The translations under genes and the position numbers were made by a program. Shown piece by piece: positions 56,791 to 64,000 of a stretch of DNA of 64,000 bases. The DNA lies in contig DUEV01000001.1 in assembly GCA_011170375.1 (NCBI GenBank), positions 62,001 through 126,000 on the forward strand, given 5' to 3'. Numbering within the stretch: the stretch's first letter is position 1; each line of letters starts with the position of its first letter. The DNA comes from Dehalococcoidia bacterium (GTDB taxonomy: Bacteria > Chloroflexota > Dehalococcoidia > Dehalococcoidales > Fen-1064). The notes beneath the pieces were generated by a model. It did not search any database and was not told the DNA's origin. It worked only from the letters and a program-made list of their open reading frames with translations.

Positions 56791-57570
56791 ATGAAGCTGG
56801 ATGGAAAAGTAGCTATAGTCACGGGGAGCAGTCGCGGTATCGGCAAGCAGATTGCCCTTACCTTCGCCCGTGAGGGCGCTGCCGTGGTAGTGGTTGCCCG
56901 TACTGAGCAGGAAGGGGGTAAGCTCCCCGGTACCATTCACCAGACGGTCGATGAGATACGTGCTTTGGGCGGACAGGCTATTGCCGTCAGGACGGATATT
57001 ACGGTCGATGAGGACGTCGAGCATATGGCACAGAAGGCCCTTGAGGAGTTCGGGCGGATAGACATACTGGTCAATGATGCCGCCGCTAACTTCAACTCCA
57101 TGATAGCTGACCTGCCGATTAAGCGTTGGGACCTGATGATGCGGGTCAATTTGCGCGGTACCTTCATCTGTACCAAGGCGGTGCTGCCGACAATGATAGC
57201 CCAGCGAAGCGGTAATATCATCTGCATGACTTCGGTCGCTGCCAAGCGGGGAGCGCCACCAGGCGAGGTCTGCTACAGTATCACCAAGGCGGGGATTGAG
57301 CTCTTCTGCTGGGGATTTGCCCAGGAGGTGAAGGAGTACAACATTGCTGTTAACGACCTCTACCCGACCGGGGGTGTAAAGACCGACGGCTTTTATACGG
57401 TGTTTAAAGATGTGAAGCTGGATGAAGAGCGACTCAGGCGAATGAAGGAGCCGGAGCAGATTGCCGAGGCTGCTCTCTGGATTGCCACCCAGGATGCCAG
57501 TACCTTTACCGGCCGCTCCGTAAACGATGATGAAGTCAGGGCTTTCATTGAGGGTCGGGCTAAGCCTTAG
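56791..57570 (+). CDS. Short-chain dehydrogenase/reductase
   Basis: A classical SDR of 259 residues: KVAIVTGSSRGIGKQIALTFAREGAAVVVVAR (nucleotide motif TGxxxGIG), ILVNDAAANF (NNAG-like, here NDAA), the catalytic Ser in ICMTSVAAKRG, and YSITKAG (YxxxK). NADPH preference is suggested by the Arg after the second strand. The substrate is unknown. ATG 56791 has GGGAGGG at good spacing; the frame opens at 56752. It converges with tyrA, 6 nt apart. Confidence 0.9.
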   Translation: MKLDGKVAIVTGSSRGIGKQIALTFAREGAAVVVVARTEQEGGKLPGTIHQTVDEIRALGGQAIAVRTDITVDEDVEHMAQKALEEFGRIDILVNDAAANFNSMIADLPIKRWDLMMRVNLRGTFICTKAVLPTMIAQRSGNIICMTSVAAKRGAPPGEVCYSITKAGIELFCWGFAQEVKEYNIAVNDLYPTGGVKTDGFYTVFKDVKLDEERLRRMKEPEQIAEAALWIATQDASTFTGRSVNDDEVRAFIEGRAKP

Positions 57571-57576
57571 GTCGCC

Positions 57577-58446
57577 TTATAGCCCGTCACTGATTTTATA
57601 CATGTTCTCGTAGGCCTTCTGGAAATGAGGGTCGGTCTGTTCCAGTATCTTTTTTAAGGCACTCATTCGGTCAGCAAAAGCTTGCGTATCCCTATTTCTT
57701 ACCAGGTCAGCCCAGGCGGCTGCATTTCTCAGGAACTGCTCTTCGATTTCACCGATGTGGGGGAAGCCCATCTGAAGCGAAGCATAGAGCTCCGGGTCCT
57801 CAGAGATAACACTCTCAATCAGGGTGTAGAGAACCTTATAGGTGGTGCTGCCGATTTCTTTCATCTGCTGGAACCTGTCCTGGTGGAGCAGGGTATCCGC
57901 CGAGACGATGGCGATGAAATGGGCCAGTCCCAGGATGATGGTCATCATCTTGTCGTGCTCGTGAGGTGTCATCATAGCGACCCTCGCCTCTCGGGCTTCC
58001 AGGTAGTCTTTAACTTTCTCAGCGAGAGACGCCTCTTGCTCATTGGTCGGTGTCAGGACGAAGTTCTGCTTGGCTGGACTCTTAGCTCCAGGGCCGAATA
58101 CGGGGTGCATCCCCAGGGTGACCGCTGAAGTGATGTAATGGTGCATGATGTCCACCGGTTGTACCTTGAGCGAGGTAACATCAACGACAACCTGACCAGA
58201 ACTGGTGTGAGGGGCAATCTGCTTGACGACCGATTCGAAGGCGTCCAGCGGTACCGATATCATGATGGCGTCCACGTCTCTGATCTGCCCGGTGTCTGTT
58301 GTGACCTCGACATCAAGCTGTTGCTGGACTTCTCTGAGTTTCTCTTCGCTCCGGCTGGTCAGCAGTACTTGCTTGCCCTCTTTATGCAGCAAGCGGGCAA
58401 ACCACTGACCCATCTTTCCGGAACCACCGACTATGGCAACTTTCAT
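57577..58446 (-). CDS. tyrA: Prephenate dehydrogenase
   Basis: TyrA converts prephenate to 4-hydroxyphenylpyruvate in tyrosine synthesis. The 289-residue protein has the Rossmann start MKVAIVGGSGKMGQWFARLL, VDVTSLKVQPVDIMHHYI, GMHPVFGPG with the catalytic His, and TPHEHDKMMTIILGLAHFIA. This is the short archaeal-like GGSGKMG class, without an ACT domain. It is the last gene of the aromatic operon, 23 nt after pheA. Confidence 0.93.
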   Translation of the reverse strand: MKVAIVGGSGKMGQWFARLLHKEGKQVLLTSRSEEKLREVQQQLDVEVTTDTGQIRDVDAIMISVPLDAFESVVKQIAPHTSSGQVVVDVTSLKVQPVDIMHHYITSAVTLGMHPVFGPGAKSPAKQNFVLTPTNEQEASLAEKVKDYLEAREARVAMMTPHEHDKMMTIILGLAHFIAIVSADTLLHQDRFQQMKEIGSTTYKVLYTLIESVISEDPELYASLQMGFPHIGEIEEQFLRNAAAWADLVRNRDTQAFADRMSALKKILEQTDPHFQKAYENMYKISDGL

Positions 58447-58469
58447 AGCTCTAGCTCTATGCAGCTGTG

Positions 58470-59537
58470 TCAGAAGGCCTTGGGATAGGAACCGAGTACC
58501 TTAACAAACAGGGCGTTCTGCTCCAGCTTCCCAAGTGCTTCTCGTGAGTTGGTGTCTTCACGGTGACCCTCAAAATCGAGATAGAAGTTGTATTCCCAGG
58601 GTCTCTGCCGCGTAGGGCGTGACTCAATTTTAGTAAGGTTGACCTGACTGGCAGCCAGCTCCCTAAGCAGGTTGTACAATGACCCGGGCTTGTGGCTTAC
58701 AGCGAAGACAATGGATGTCTTGTCTTTTCCCGTTGGTGGGGAATCGTGCTTGGCGAGAACGAAGAATCGTGTGAAATTATTAGGGTTGTCCTCTATTTCA
58801 TGGGCCAGTATCGTCATTCCATAGATATCGGCGGCCCGGACACCAGCGATGGCAGCGCCATCCATTATCCCCTGTTCCTTTATCATTTTGACGCTGCCAG
58901 CAGTGTCGTAGGTGGGAACCAGTTCACAGTCGAGGTGTTTTAGGAAGGCACGGCACTGTCCCAGGGCTTGAGGGTGCGAGTAGATTTTTTTTATCAGGTC
59001 AAGTTTGGCTCCCGGATTGGCGATAAGGCAATGGGTAACACGCAGTTCTATTTCGCCTCGTACCTTGACGCTTGATTCCAGGAGGAGGTCATATACCCGG
59101 CTGATACTGCCCTCCAGTGAGTTTTCAATCGGGACGACCCCGAAGTGGGCTGCGTCCCGTTCGACGCTATCAAAAACGGCGTCCAGGCTTTCGCAGGGTT
59201 TTACCTCGATCGCAGGTCCGAAGTAGTCGACGGCGGCCTCTTCACTATATGCGCCAAGTTCTCCCTGAAAGGCAACGGTGATGCCTTCAGCACTCTTGGA
59301 GATGTTTACTATCCGCCGGAAGATGCTCTCGGTTCCCTCTACACTGATATTCGCTTGTTCGGCAAGTCGGCGGATATTGGCAAGAACCTCCTCTTCGCGG
59401 CCCAGGTTCTCAACGTGTTCACCCTGTTTCTGTTTCTCCCGGCCGATTGCTTCGGCGTTTCGTATTCGCTCGGCGAGAAGCCTGACTATCTCGGCATCCG
59501 TCTCGTCGATTTTCTTTCTCAGGTCATCTAGGCTCAT
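58470..59537 (-). CDS. pheA: Chorismate mutase-prephenate dehydratase (P-protein)
   Basis: The bifunctional 355-residue enzyme for phenylalanine. Residues 1-85 are an AroQ chorismate mutase ([34 protein letters not shown]). Residues about 90-270 are prephenate dehydratase ([45 protein letters not shown]-like [13 protein letters not shown]). The C-terminal ACT domain (about 280-355, [52 protein letters not shown]) is the feedback site for Phe. It overlaps aroC by ATGA. Confidence 0.95.
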   Translation of the reverse strand: MSLDDLRKKIDETDAEIVRLLAERIRNAEAIGREKQKQGEHVENLGREEEVLANIRRLAEQANISVEGTESIFRRIVNISKSAEGITVAFQGELGAYSEEAAVDYFGPAIEVKPCESLDAVFDSVERDAAHFGVVPIENSLEGSISRVYDLLLESSVKVRGEIELRVTHCLIANPGAKLDLIKKIYSHPQALGQCRAFLKHLDCELVPTYDTAGSVKMIKEQGIMDGAAIAGVRAADIYGMTILAHEIEDNPNNFTRFFVLAKHDSPPTGKDKTSIVFAVSHKPGSLYNLLRELAASQVNLTKIESRPTRQRPWEYNFYLDFEGHREDTNSREALGKLEQNALFVKVLGSYPKAF

Positions 59538-60625
59538 TTGATTACCTCTGGGATAATTCCCGCTCTGATAGCGAAATCACAAAGGGTTGCGGCCATCATG
59601 GCGCCCACGACCGGTACTGCCCTGGGGATAATGCAGGCATCATGTCTGCCCTCGATTGACAGGGTGGCCGGTTCCATTTTCTCCATATCTACCGTGTTCT
59701 GGTCTTTGCCAATAGAGGACGTCGGCTTAACGGCGACTCTGACGACAATCGGCATCCCACTGCTGATACCACCGAGGATACCTCCGGCATTATTGGTCTG
59801 GGTCACGATTTTGCCATTTCTTATGGTGAACGAATCATTGTTTTCCGAGCCACGTTTCGCCGCTGCCGAGAAACCCGAGCCGAACTCGACTCCCTTAACT
59901 GCCGGGATAGCAAACATCGCCTTGGCCAGGTCTCCTTCCAGCGTATCGAAGACCGGCTCACCTAGTCCGGTCGGTATGTTGAGAGCGACTGCTTCAACGA
60001 TACCACCGAGGCTATCACCTTCAGCCCTGGCCTTCTCGATTGCCTCGAGCATCTTCTCGGCAGCCGCAGGGTCGGCACACCTCAAGGTATTGTTGTCAAT
60101 GTTTTTCCTTATCTCATCGGTCTCCTTGGGCTGGGCCTTTATCCCCCCGATTTCTACGGTATGAGCCAGGACTTCGATACCCTTGAGGCCTAGTAGCTTT
60201 TTGGCGATTGCTCCGGCCATGACAAAGCTGGCTGTAATACGGCCGGAGAAGCGACCGCCACCACGAAAGTCATTGAAACCACCGTACTTGGTGAAAGCGG
60301 TGAAGTCAGCGTGGCCCGGCCGGGGTAGAAACCGGTTTTTCAGGTACTGGCTGGAATCGACATCCTGGTTCCATGCCAGCATGCAGATAGGTGCGCCGGT
60401 GGTGTGGCCGTTATAGGTCCCGGAGAGAATCTCGACCCTGTCTTCTTCGGAACGGCTGGTGCTGGCAGCACCAGCTCCCGGCCTCCGCTTGTCAACTTCG
60501 CTCTGGATGTCCTCATCGGCAAGTGGCAGTCCGGCAGGGCAGCCGTCAACGACGACGCCGACACACCGACCGTGGCTTTCGCCAAAGCTGGTTATTGTGA
60601 AAAGCTTACCGAGGCTATTTCCCAT
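59534..60625 (-). CDS. aroC: Chorismate synthase
   Basis: AroC makes chorismate from EPSP with reduced FMN. The 363-residue protein has [22 protein letters not shown] at the N-terminus, [53 protein letters not shown] and [13 protein letters not shown] near the middle, plus the late [16 protein letters not shown] and [13 protein letters not shown]. Motifs are complete. It overlaps aroA by 11 nt and pheA by 4 nt. Confidence 0.96.
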   Translation of the reverse strand: MGNSLGKLFTITSFGESHGRCVGVVVDGCPAGLPLADEDIQSEVDKRRPGAGAASTSRSEEDRVEILSGTYNGHTTGAPICMLAWNQDVDSSQYLKNRFLPRPGHADFTAFTKYGGFNDFRGGGRFSGRITASFVMAGAIAKKLLGLKGIEVLAHTVEIGGIKAQPKETDEIRKNIDNNTLRCADPAAAEKMLEAIEKARAEGDSLGGIVEAVALNIPTGLGEPVFDTLEGDLAKAMFAIPAVKGVEFGSGFSAAAKRGSENNDSFTIRNGKIVTQTNNAGGILGGISSGMPIVVRVAVKPTSSIGKDQNTVDMEKMEPATLSIEGRHDACIIPRAVPVVGAMMAATLCDFAIRAGIIPEVIK

Positions 60626-61880
60626 CGGTGTTTACCTCAACTCCCAGTCTTCTCAGTTCGTCCCAGAACTCGGGATAGGTCTTGGAGACGCATTCGGCAC
60701 CCTCAATTACCGTCTCTCCGACCACCGTACCGAGCAGGGCAAAGGCCATGGCAATACGGTGGTCGTCCTTGCTGTCGATAACGGCTCCTTTCGGCTGCGA
60801 GCCGGTAATTATCATACGGTCCTCTTCCACGGTAACGGGAATACCCATCCTTTCCAGCCCCTCGCGGACGGTGTCAACCCGGTCTGATTCCTTAAACCTC
60901 GCCCGGCCCAGTCCGGTAAGCTGGCTGACGCCATCGGCAGTTGCGGCCAGTACTGCCACCGTCGGCAGCAAGTCGATGCAGTTGGACATGTCAGCCTTGA
61001 TTGCCTTCAATGTGGATTTCCTCACCGTTACCAAATTTCCCTTGACTATAACCGAAGCCCCCATATCTTGCAAGAGGTTAAGGATTTTCCGGTCTGCCTG
61101 AAGGCTTTCCAGGCTGAGGTTGCTGACCATCACCTCGCCGGTGAGAGCTCCAAGAGCCAGGGGATAGGAAGCTGATGACCAGTCGCCTTCGATGTGATAC
61201 TTGGTCGGCTTATACGGTTGCGGGACTATCTGGAACACATTCATGTCCTCCGAAAAGAGAACCGATACCCCGAACCACTGCATGGTGTCCAGTGTCATCA
61301 GCACGAACGGGGCTGATTCCAGCGGCGTCGTCAACCGGATAGTCATCTCTTCTCTGGCTCGTGGGGCTACCAGCAGCAACGCCGAGACGAACTGGGAGCT
61401 GATGTCGCCGGGTAGCTCGGTAGTTCCCCCCCGCAGCCCCCCGCCATCAACTACCACCGGCGGAAAGCCGCCCTCGGAAAAGCAGTTAACCTCCAGTTGC
61501 CGCAGTGCTTCAACCAGTGGTTCAACCGGTCTCAGGGAAAGGGATGGGCCGGCAGTCAACCTATGCCTTCCTGGCAGCAGGGCGCTGACAGCGGTCATGA
61601 ATCTGAAAGTGGCTGCCGATTCCCGGCAGAACAGGTCGCTATCGGCCTGGCGGAACTGACCGCCCTTGACTTCCCAGTGGTCTTTCAGTTGCCGGATGGA
61701 CACCCCGACCTTGCCGAGTACTTCCATTGCCGCCTCGGTATCATCTGAACCAAGAGAGTGGATGATTTCACTGGTGCCGCGGGTCAGGGCGGCGCATATC
61801 AGCCCGCGAATTGTGTAGCTTTTCGAGGAAGGAGCTGCTAAGCTACCGGCCACTTCGCTTTTAGAAATTGAAACTTTCAT
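60615..61880 (-). CDS. aroA: 3-phosphoshikimate 1-carboxyvinyltransferase (EPSP synthase)
   Basis: AroA joins PEP and shikimate-3-phosphate. The 421-residue protein has the start [33 protein letters not shown] (the usual SKS motif), [18 protein letters not shown] (in place of the commoner GNSGTxxR), [31 protein letters not shown], and C-terminal [17 protein letters not shown] and [14 protein letters not shown]. The ESAATFR variant suggests a class other than the plant/E. coli class I; this is from memory. It overlaps aroK by 20 nt. Confidence 0.95.
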   Translation of the reverse strand: MKVSISKSEVAGSLAAPSSKSYTIRGLICAALTRGTSEIIHSLGSDDTEAAMEVLGKVGVSIRQLKDHWEVKGGQFRQADSDLFCRESAATFRFMTAVSALLPGRHRLTAGPSLSLRPVEPLVEALRQLEVNCFSEGGFPPVVVDGGGLRGGTTELPGDISSQFVSALLLVAPRAREEMTIRLTTPLESAPFVLMTLDTMQWFGVSVLFSEDMNVFQIVPQPYKPTKYHIEGDWSSASYPLALGALTGEVMVSNLSLESLQADRKILNLLQDMGASVIVKGNLVTVRKSTLKAIKADMSNCIDLLPTVAVLAATADGVSQLTGLGRARFKESDRVDTVREGLERMGIPVTVEEDRMIITGSQPKGAVIDSKDDHRIAMAFALLGTVVGETVIEGAECVSKTYPEFWDELRRLGVEVNTDGK

Positions 61881-62391
61881 CTTCCTTGAGCCTGTTAATT
61901 ATCAGTTCAACTACTTTATCGATACTGAGCCTGGTGGTGTTTATCGTAATATCGGCGGAGCGCTCGTAAAATGGTTTCCTGAAATCGAGCAGTTCTTTGA
62001 TGCGTTGTTCGGGGTCAGGCACATCGAGGAGGGGACGTTCACTGTTACCGTTGGATGTCCTCTCCAGTATCTTTCCGAGAGACGCTTTCAGATATACCAT
62101 GCGCGATGTTTCCTTCAGCCGGTCGATATTTATCTTGTTGAGCACCATGCCTCCACCGCAAGCGATGACCTGTCTGGTATTCTGAGCCACCTTTCTCGTT
62201 ACCTCTATTTCCATCTCGCGGAAAGCAATTTCGCCATCTTGCTGGAAGATTTCGGGTATCGTTTTCCCTGCCATCTCTTCAATCAGGCTGTCCATTTCTA
62301 CGAACTCCCGGCCAAGCTTTGCTGCCAGAGCTCTGCCCACGGCTGATTTTCCGGTGCCCATGAATCCTATCAGGGCGATATTAGTCTTCAT
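61861..62391 (-). CDS. aroK: Shikimate kinase
   Basis: AroK phosphorylates shikimate. The 176-residue protein has the P-loop LIGFMGTGKSAVGRALAAKLG, substrate-binding VEMDSLIEEMAGKTIPEIFQQDGEIAFREME, ACGGGMVLN and the lid RPLLDVPDPEQRIKELLDFRKPFYERSADI. ATG 62391 is chosen because GGAGGAG lies directly upstream and it gives the usual N-terminus; an earlier ATG at 62409 is possible. Both ends overlap neighbouring aro genes. Confidence 0.94.
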   Translation of the reverse strand: MKTNIALIGFMGTGKSAVGRALAAKLGREFVEMDSLIEEMAGKTIPEIFQQDGEIAFREMEIEVTRKVAQNTRQVIACGGGMVLNKINIDRLKETSRMVYLKASLGKILERTSNGNSERPLLDVPDPEQRIKELLDFRKPFYERSADITINTTRLSIDKVVELIINRLKEDESFNF

Positions 62392-63256
62392 GCTCCTCCA
62401 GCTGCCCAATTGCTTCCTTCCTCATTAAATCAAGCGGTGCCTCCCGCCCGGTCCATTTCTCGAAAGCGAGTGCCCCTTGCCAGGCCAGCATCTCAATCCC
62501 GCTGATGGTTTCAGCACCGGCAGCCTCAGCGTCCCTGAGTAGCCGTGTCCTGAGTGGGTTGTAGACAACGTCGAATACGACCAGTTCGGGTCGGAGCAGG
62601 TAGGCATCGACGGGGCTATCTTCAATATTGGGCGTCATACCGACGCTGGTGGCATTGACCAGTATAGAAATATCGATTCTTTCCATGACGCTGTCCAGGC
62701 TCTCCCTGTTTAGTTCTCCGGCCTTGGCGTCCATGTTGTAGAGCTGGCTGATATTGCCGGCGAGTTCGTATGCCCAGTCCAGTTCTTCAGACCGGTTCAG
62801 GATTATCAACCTTTCGGCACCGCTGTCCGCCAGTATCAGGGAAACTGCCCGTGAAGCTCCTCCTGCCCCGAGTATCAGGGCTTTCTTTCCCCGGGGCTCA
62901 ACCCCCTTTTCAAACAGGGCATGGAGGAATCCGGTGGCATCGGTATTGTAACCAGTGAGCACGCCGTTATCGTTGACTATCGTGTTGACTGCGCCAATTT
63001 TCTCGGCAAGAGGGTCCAGCTTATCGAGGAAGGGAATTACAGCTACCTTGTGCGGGATGGTGACATTCAGCCCTCGGATATTGAAGGCCCTCATGCCGTC
63101 GATGGCCTTGCCCAGTTCCTCTGGCCTGACCCGAAAGGGGACGTAGACGTAGTCCAGCCCCATCTGCTGGTAGGCAGCATTGTGCATCGCCGGGGACATG
63201 GTATGCTCCACCGGGTCACCGATTAGTCCGCAAAGTCTTGTTCTTCCTGAAACCAT
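62381..63256 (-). CDS. aroE: Shikimate dehydrogenase
   Basis: AroE reduces 3-dehydroshikimate with NADPH. The 291-residue protein has LCGLIGDPVEHTMSPAMHNAAYQQMGLDYVYVPF, the catalytic Lys in NVTIPHKVAVIPFLD, GAVNTIV, GYNTDATGF, the Rossmann ALILGAGGASRAVSLILADSGAERLIILNRS, and late VVYNPLRTRLLRDAEAAGAETISGIEML. It is the first aro gene visible here and overlaps aroK by 11 nt. Earlier pathway genes (aroF/G, aroB, aroD) would lie outside the window. Confidence 0.96.
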   Translation of the reverse strand: MVSGRTRLCGLIGDPVEHTMSPAMHNAAYQQMGLDYVYVPFRVRPEELGKAIDGMRAFNIRGLNVTIPHKVAVIPFLDKLDPLAEKIGAVNTIVNDNGVLTGYNTDATGFLHALFEKGVEPRGKKALILGAGGASRAVSLILADSGAERLIILNRSEELDWAYELAGNISQLYNMDAKAGELNRESLDSVMERIDISILVNATSVGMTPNIEDSPVDAYLLRPELVVFDVVYNPLRTRLLRDAEAAGAETISGIEMLAWQGALAFEKWTGREAPLDLMRKEAIGQLEEHED

Positions 63257-63281
63257 TGCTTTCTTAGTTCCTTAATAATAT

Positions 63282-63989
63282 TCAGCTTGCCTTTATGAGT
63301 TTTGCCAGGTAATTTCCGTCCTCCTCCTGGAGGAGGATTTCACAAGACCAGCCTGCTTTCGATGCCTGGTTGGCCAGTGTTTTCGAATCTACGTGTAACC
63401 ATCCGCAAACCGGTCCGTTTAACCCTTTGTACTCGAAGTACATCCGGACTTCCCCGATATAGTGACCGGCCCGGCGGTTGGCCTCATGATAGGCCAGATG
63501 TATTGGAATATCAGTGCATCTGACATCGAGTGAGCTCAATACAATTTGCCCGTCGGGCTTAACAAGATGGTGAACATACGTAAGGAAGTGGTCAAGTCCG
63601 GCCATGTTTTCAACAACGCCTATACCATGACAAAGCATTAAGAGCGTATCAAACGGCTCGGCTTTAAACTCCGAGATATTCGTGCAATAGACTTCGTTCA
63701 CTCCTCTTTTTTGCATAATCTCACAAGCTTCCGGTGAGATATCGATAGCACAGACAGATAGGCCTTGATTTTGCAGGTGAAGGCTATGTAGTCCCGTACC
63801 AGCACCGATGTCTAGGACCCTGCCCCGGCAATTCTCGAGAGCAATCCCGTCAATATCCATGTCAGTGCTTTCGCGGTAGAACAAGCTAATCGGCATCTCA
63901 ATCCTCAAACCATCGTCCCGGTATGAAATAACGGTGGCTGATGAATCGCCTTTATAATAGTCAGCGAGAGCAAGGCCAAAGGGTTTCAT
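63282..63989 (-). CDS. Class I SAM-dependent methyltransferase
   Basis: The 235-residue protein has an N-terminal segment (MKPFGLALADYYKGDSSATVISYRDDGLRIEMPISLFYRE), motif I RVLDIGAGTGLHSLHLQNQG, post-I VCAIDISPEACEIMQKRGV, motif IV FDTLLMLCHGIGVVENMAGLDHFLTYV, and KPDGQIVLSSLDVR. The substrate is unknown. It starts 12 nt from the window edge and ends 25 nt before aroE, so it may share that transcript. No aromatic-pathway role is implied by its sequence. Confidence 0.82.
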   Translation of the reverse strand: MKPFGLALADYYKGDSSATVISYRDDGLRIEMPISLFYRESTDMDIDGIALENCRGRVLDIGAGTGLHSLHLQNQGLSVCAIDISPEACEIMQKRGVNEVYCTNISEFKAEPFDTLLMLCHGIGVVENMAGLDHFLTYVHHLVKPDGQIVLSSLDVRCTDIPIHLAYHEANRRAGHYIGEVRMYFEYKGLNGPVCGWLHVDSKTLANQASKAGWSCEILLQEEDGNYLAKLIKAS

Positions 63990-64000
63990 TGCTTCTGGAT

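Noticed and set aside
1-64000. CRISPR array or large phage/IS element
   Set aside because: No regularly spaced identical repeats with unique spacers were seen, and no transposase, integrase or phage structural gene is recognisable.

Overview
The window looks like chromosome from a bacterium of the Chloroflexota, most likely class Dehalococcoidia. The reasons are gene content and order: one long reverse-strand ilvD-ilvB-ilvN-usp-ilvC-leuA-leuC-leuD-leuB-cimA cluster, an archaeal-type thymidylate synthase, an archease-RtcB pair, and zinc-ribbon/Ser-Thr-kinase/ATPase giants. Promoters are canonical (TTGACA, 17 bp, TAGAAT/TATAAT-like), starts are often GTG or TTG, and intergenic spaces are full of GC-rich palindromic repeats. 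The assignment is inference from memory of gene neighbourhoods; no database search was possible.

Layout. 1-1761 (-): start of a thymidylate synthase-like gene plus two unknown genes. 1902-4725 (+): archease, RtcB and a zinc-ribbon/acidic/OB-fold protein. 4740-19378 (-): the complete branched-chain amino-acid pathway, with citramalate synthase for isoleucine. It is interrupted between leuC and leuD by a membrane protein and two genes each broken by one in-frame stop. 19411-19548 (-): an attenuator for this operon with a Leu/Val/Ile-rich leader peptide. 19705-20886: an odd tRNA, rpiB and a YrdC/TsaC gene. 21203-25061: an AT-rich accessory stretch with a radical SAM gene, a 52-aa membrane protein and a secreted beta-propeller. 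25403-29579 (+): a multidomain kinase/ATPase and a cyclophilin-like protein. 29580-31080: mostly decayed DNA. 31084-43746 (+): CoA-transferase, guaA, purD, purE, purB, DNA-repair glycosylases (one frameshifted), rsmD, coaD, ferredoxin. 43901-48919 (-): proC, a methyltransferase, an acetyltransferase and leuS, the last behind its own leucine leader-peptide attenuator. 49021-56245: an eIF2B-like protein, a two-component system and a run of envelope/stress-type proteins. 56791-63989: an SDR gene and the aromatic operon aroE-aroK-aroA-aroC-pheA-tyrA (-).

The most interesting signals are regulatory. (1) The ilv operon and leuS, 29 kb apart, carry sister attenuators: promoter, apparently leaderless leader-peptide ORF (MSTQYATLVLIVINFYR and MKRQRLLLALSIDSP), a conserved CCGGUGRG block and a GGCCGUCCC terminator. 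Branched-chain biosynthesis and leucyl-tRNA charging would thus answer to the same aminoacyl-tRNA signal. (2) A promoter-leader-terminator cassette of about 125-140 transcribed nt occurs twice in opposite orientations (25138-25294 and 53591-53766), with a compensatory base change in the terminator stem and a decayed third copy at about 55070; I do not recognise it as a known RNA. (3) Helically phased direct repeats lie upstream of a small ORF next to the response regulator. (4) A TGA codon sits where I expect a cysteine in an MGMT-like gene. (5) A dozen palindromic repeats are scattered through the window.
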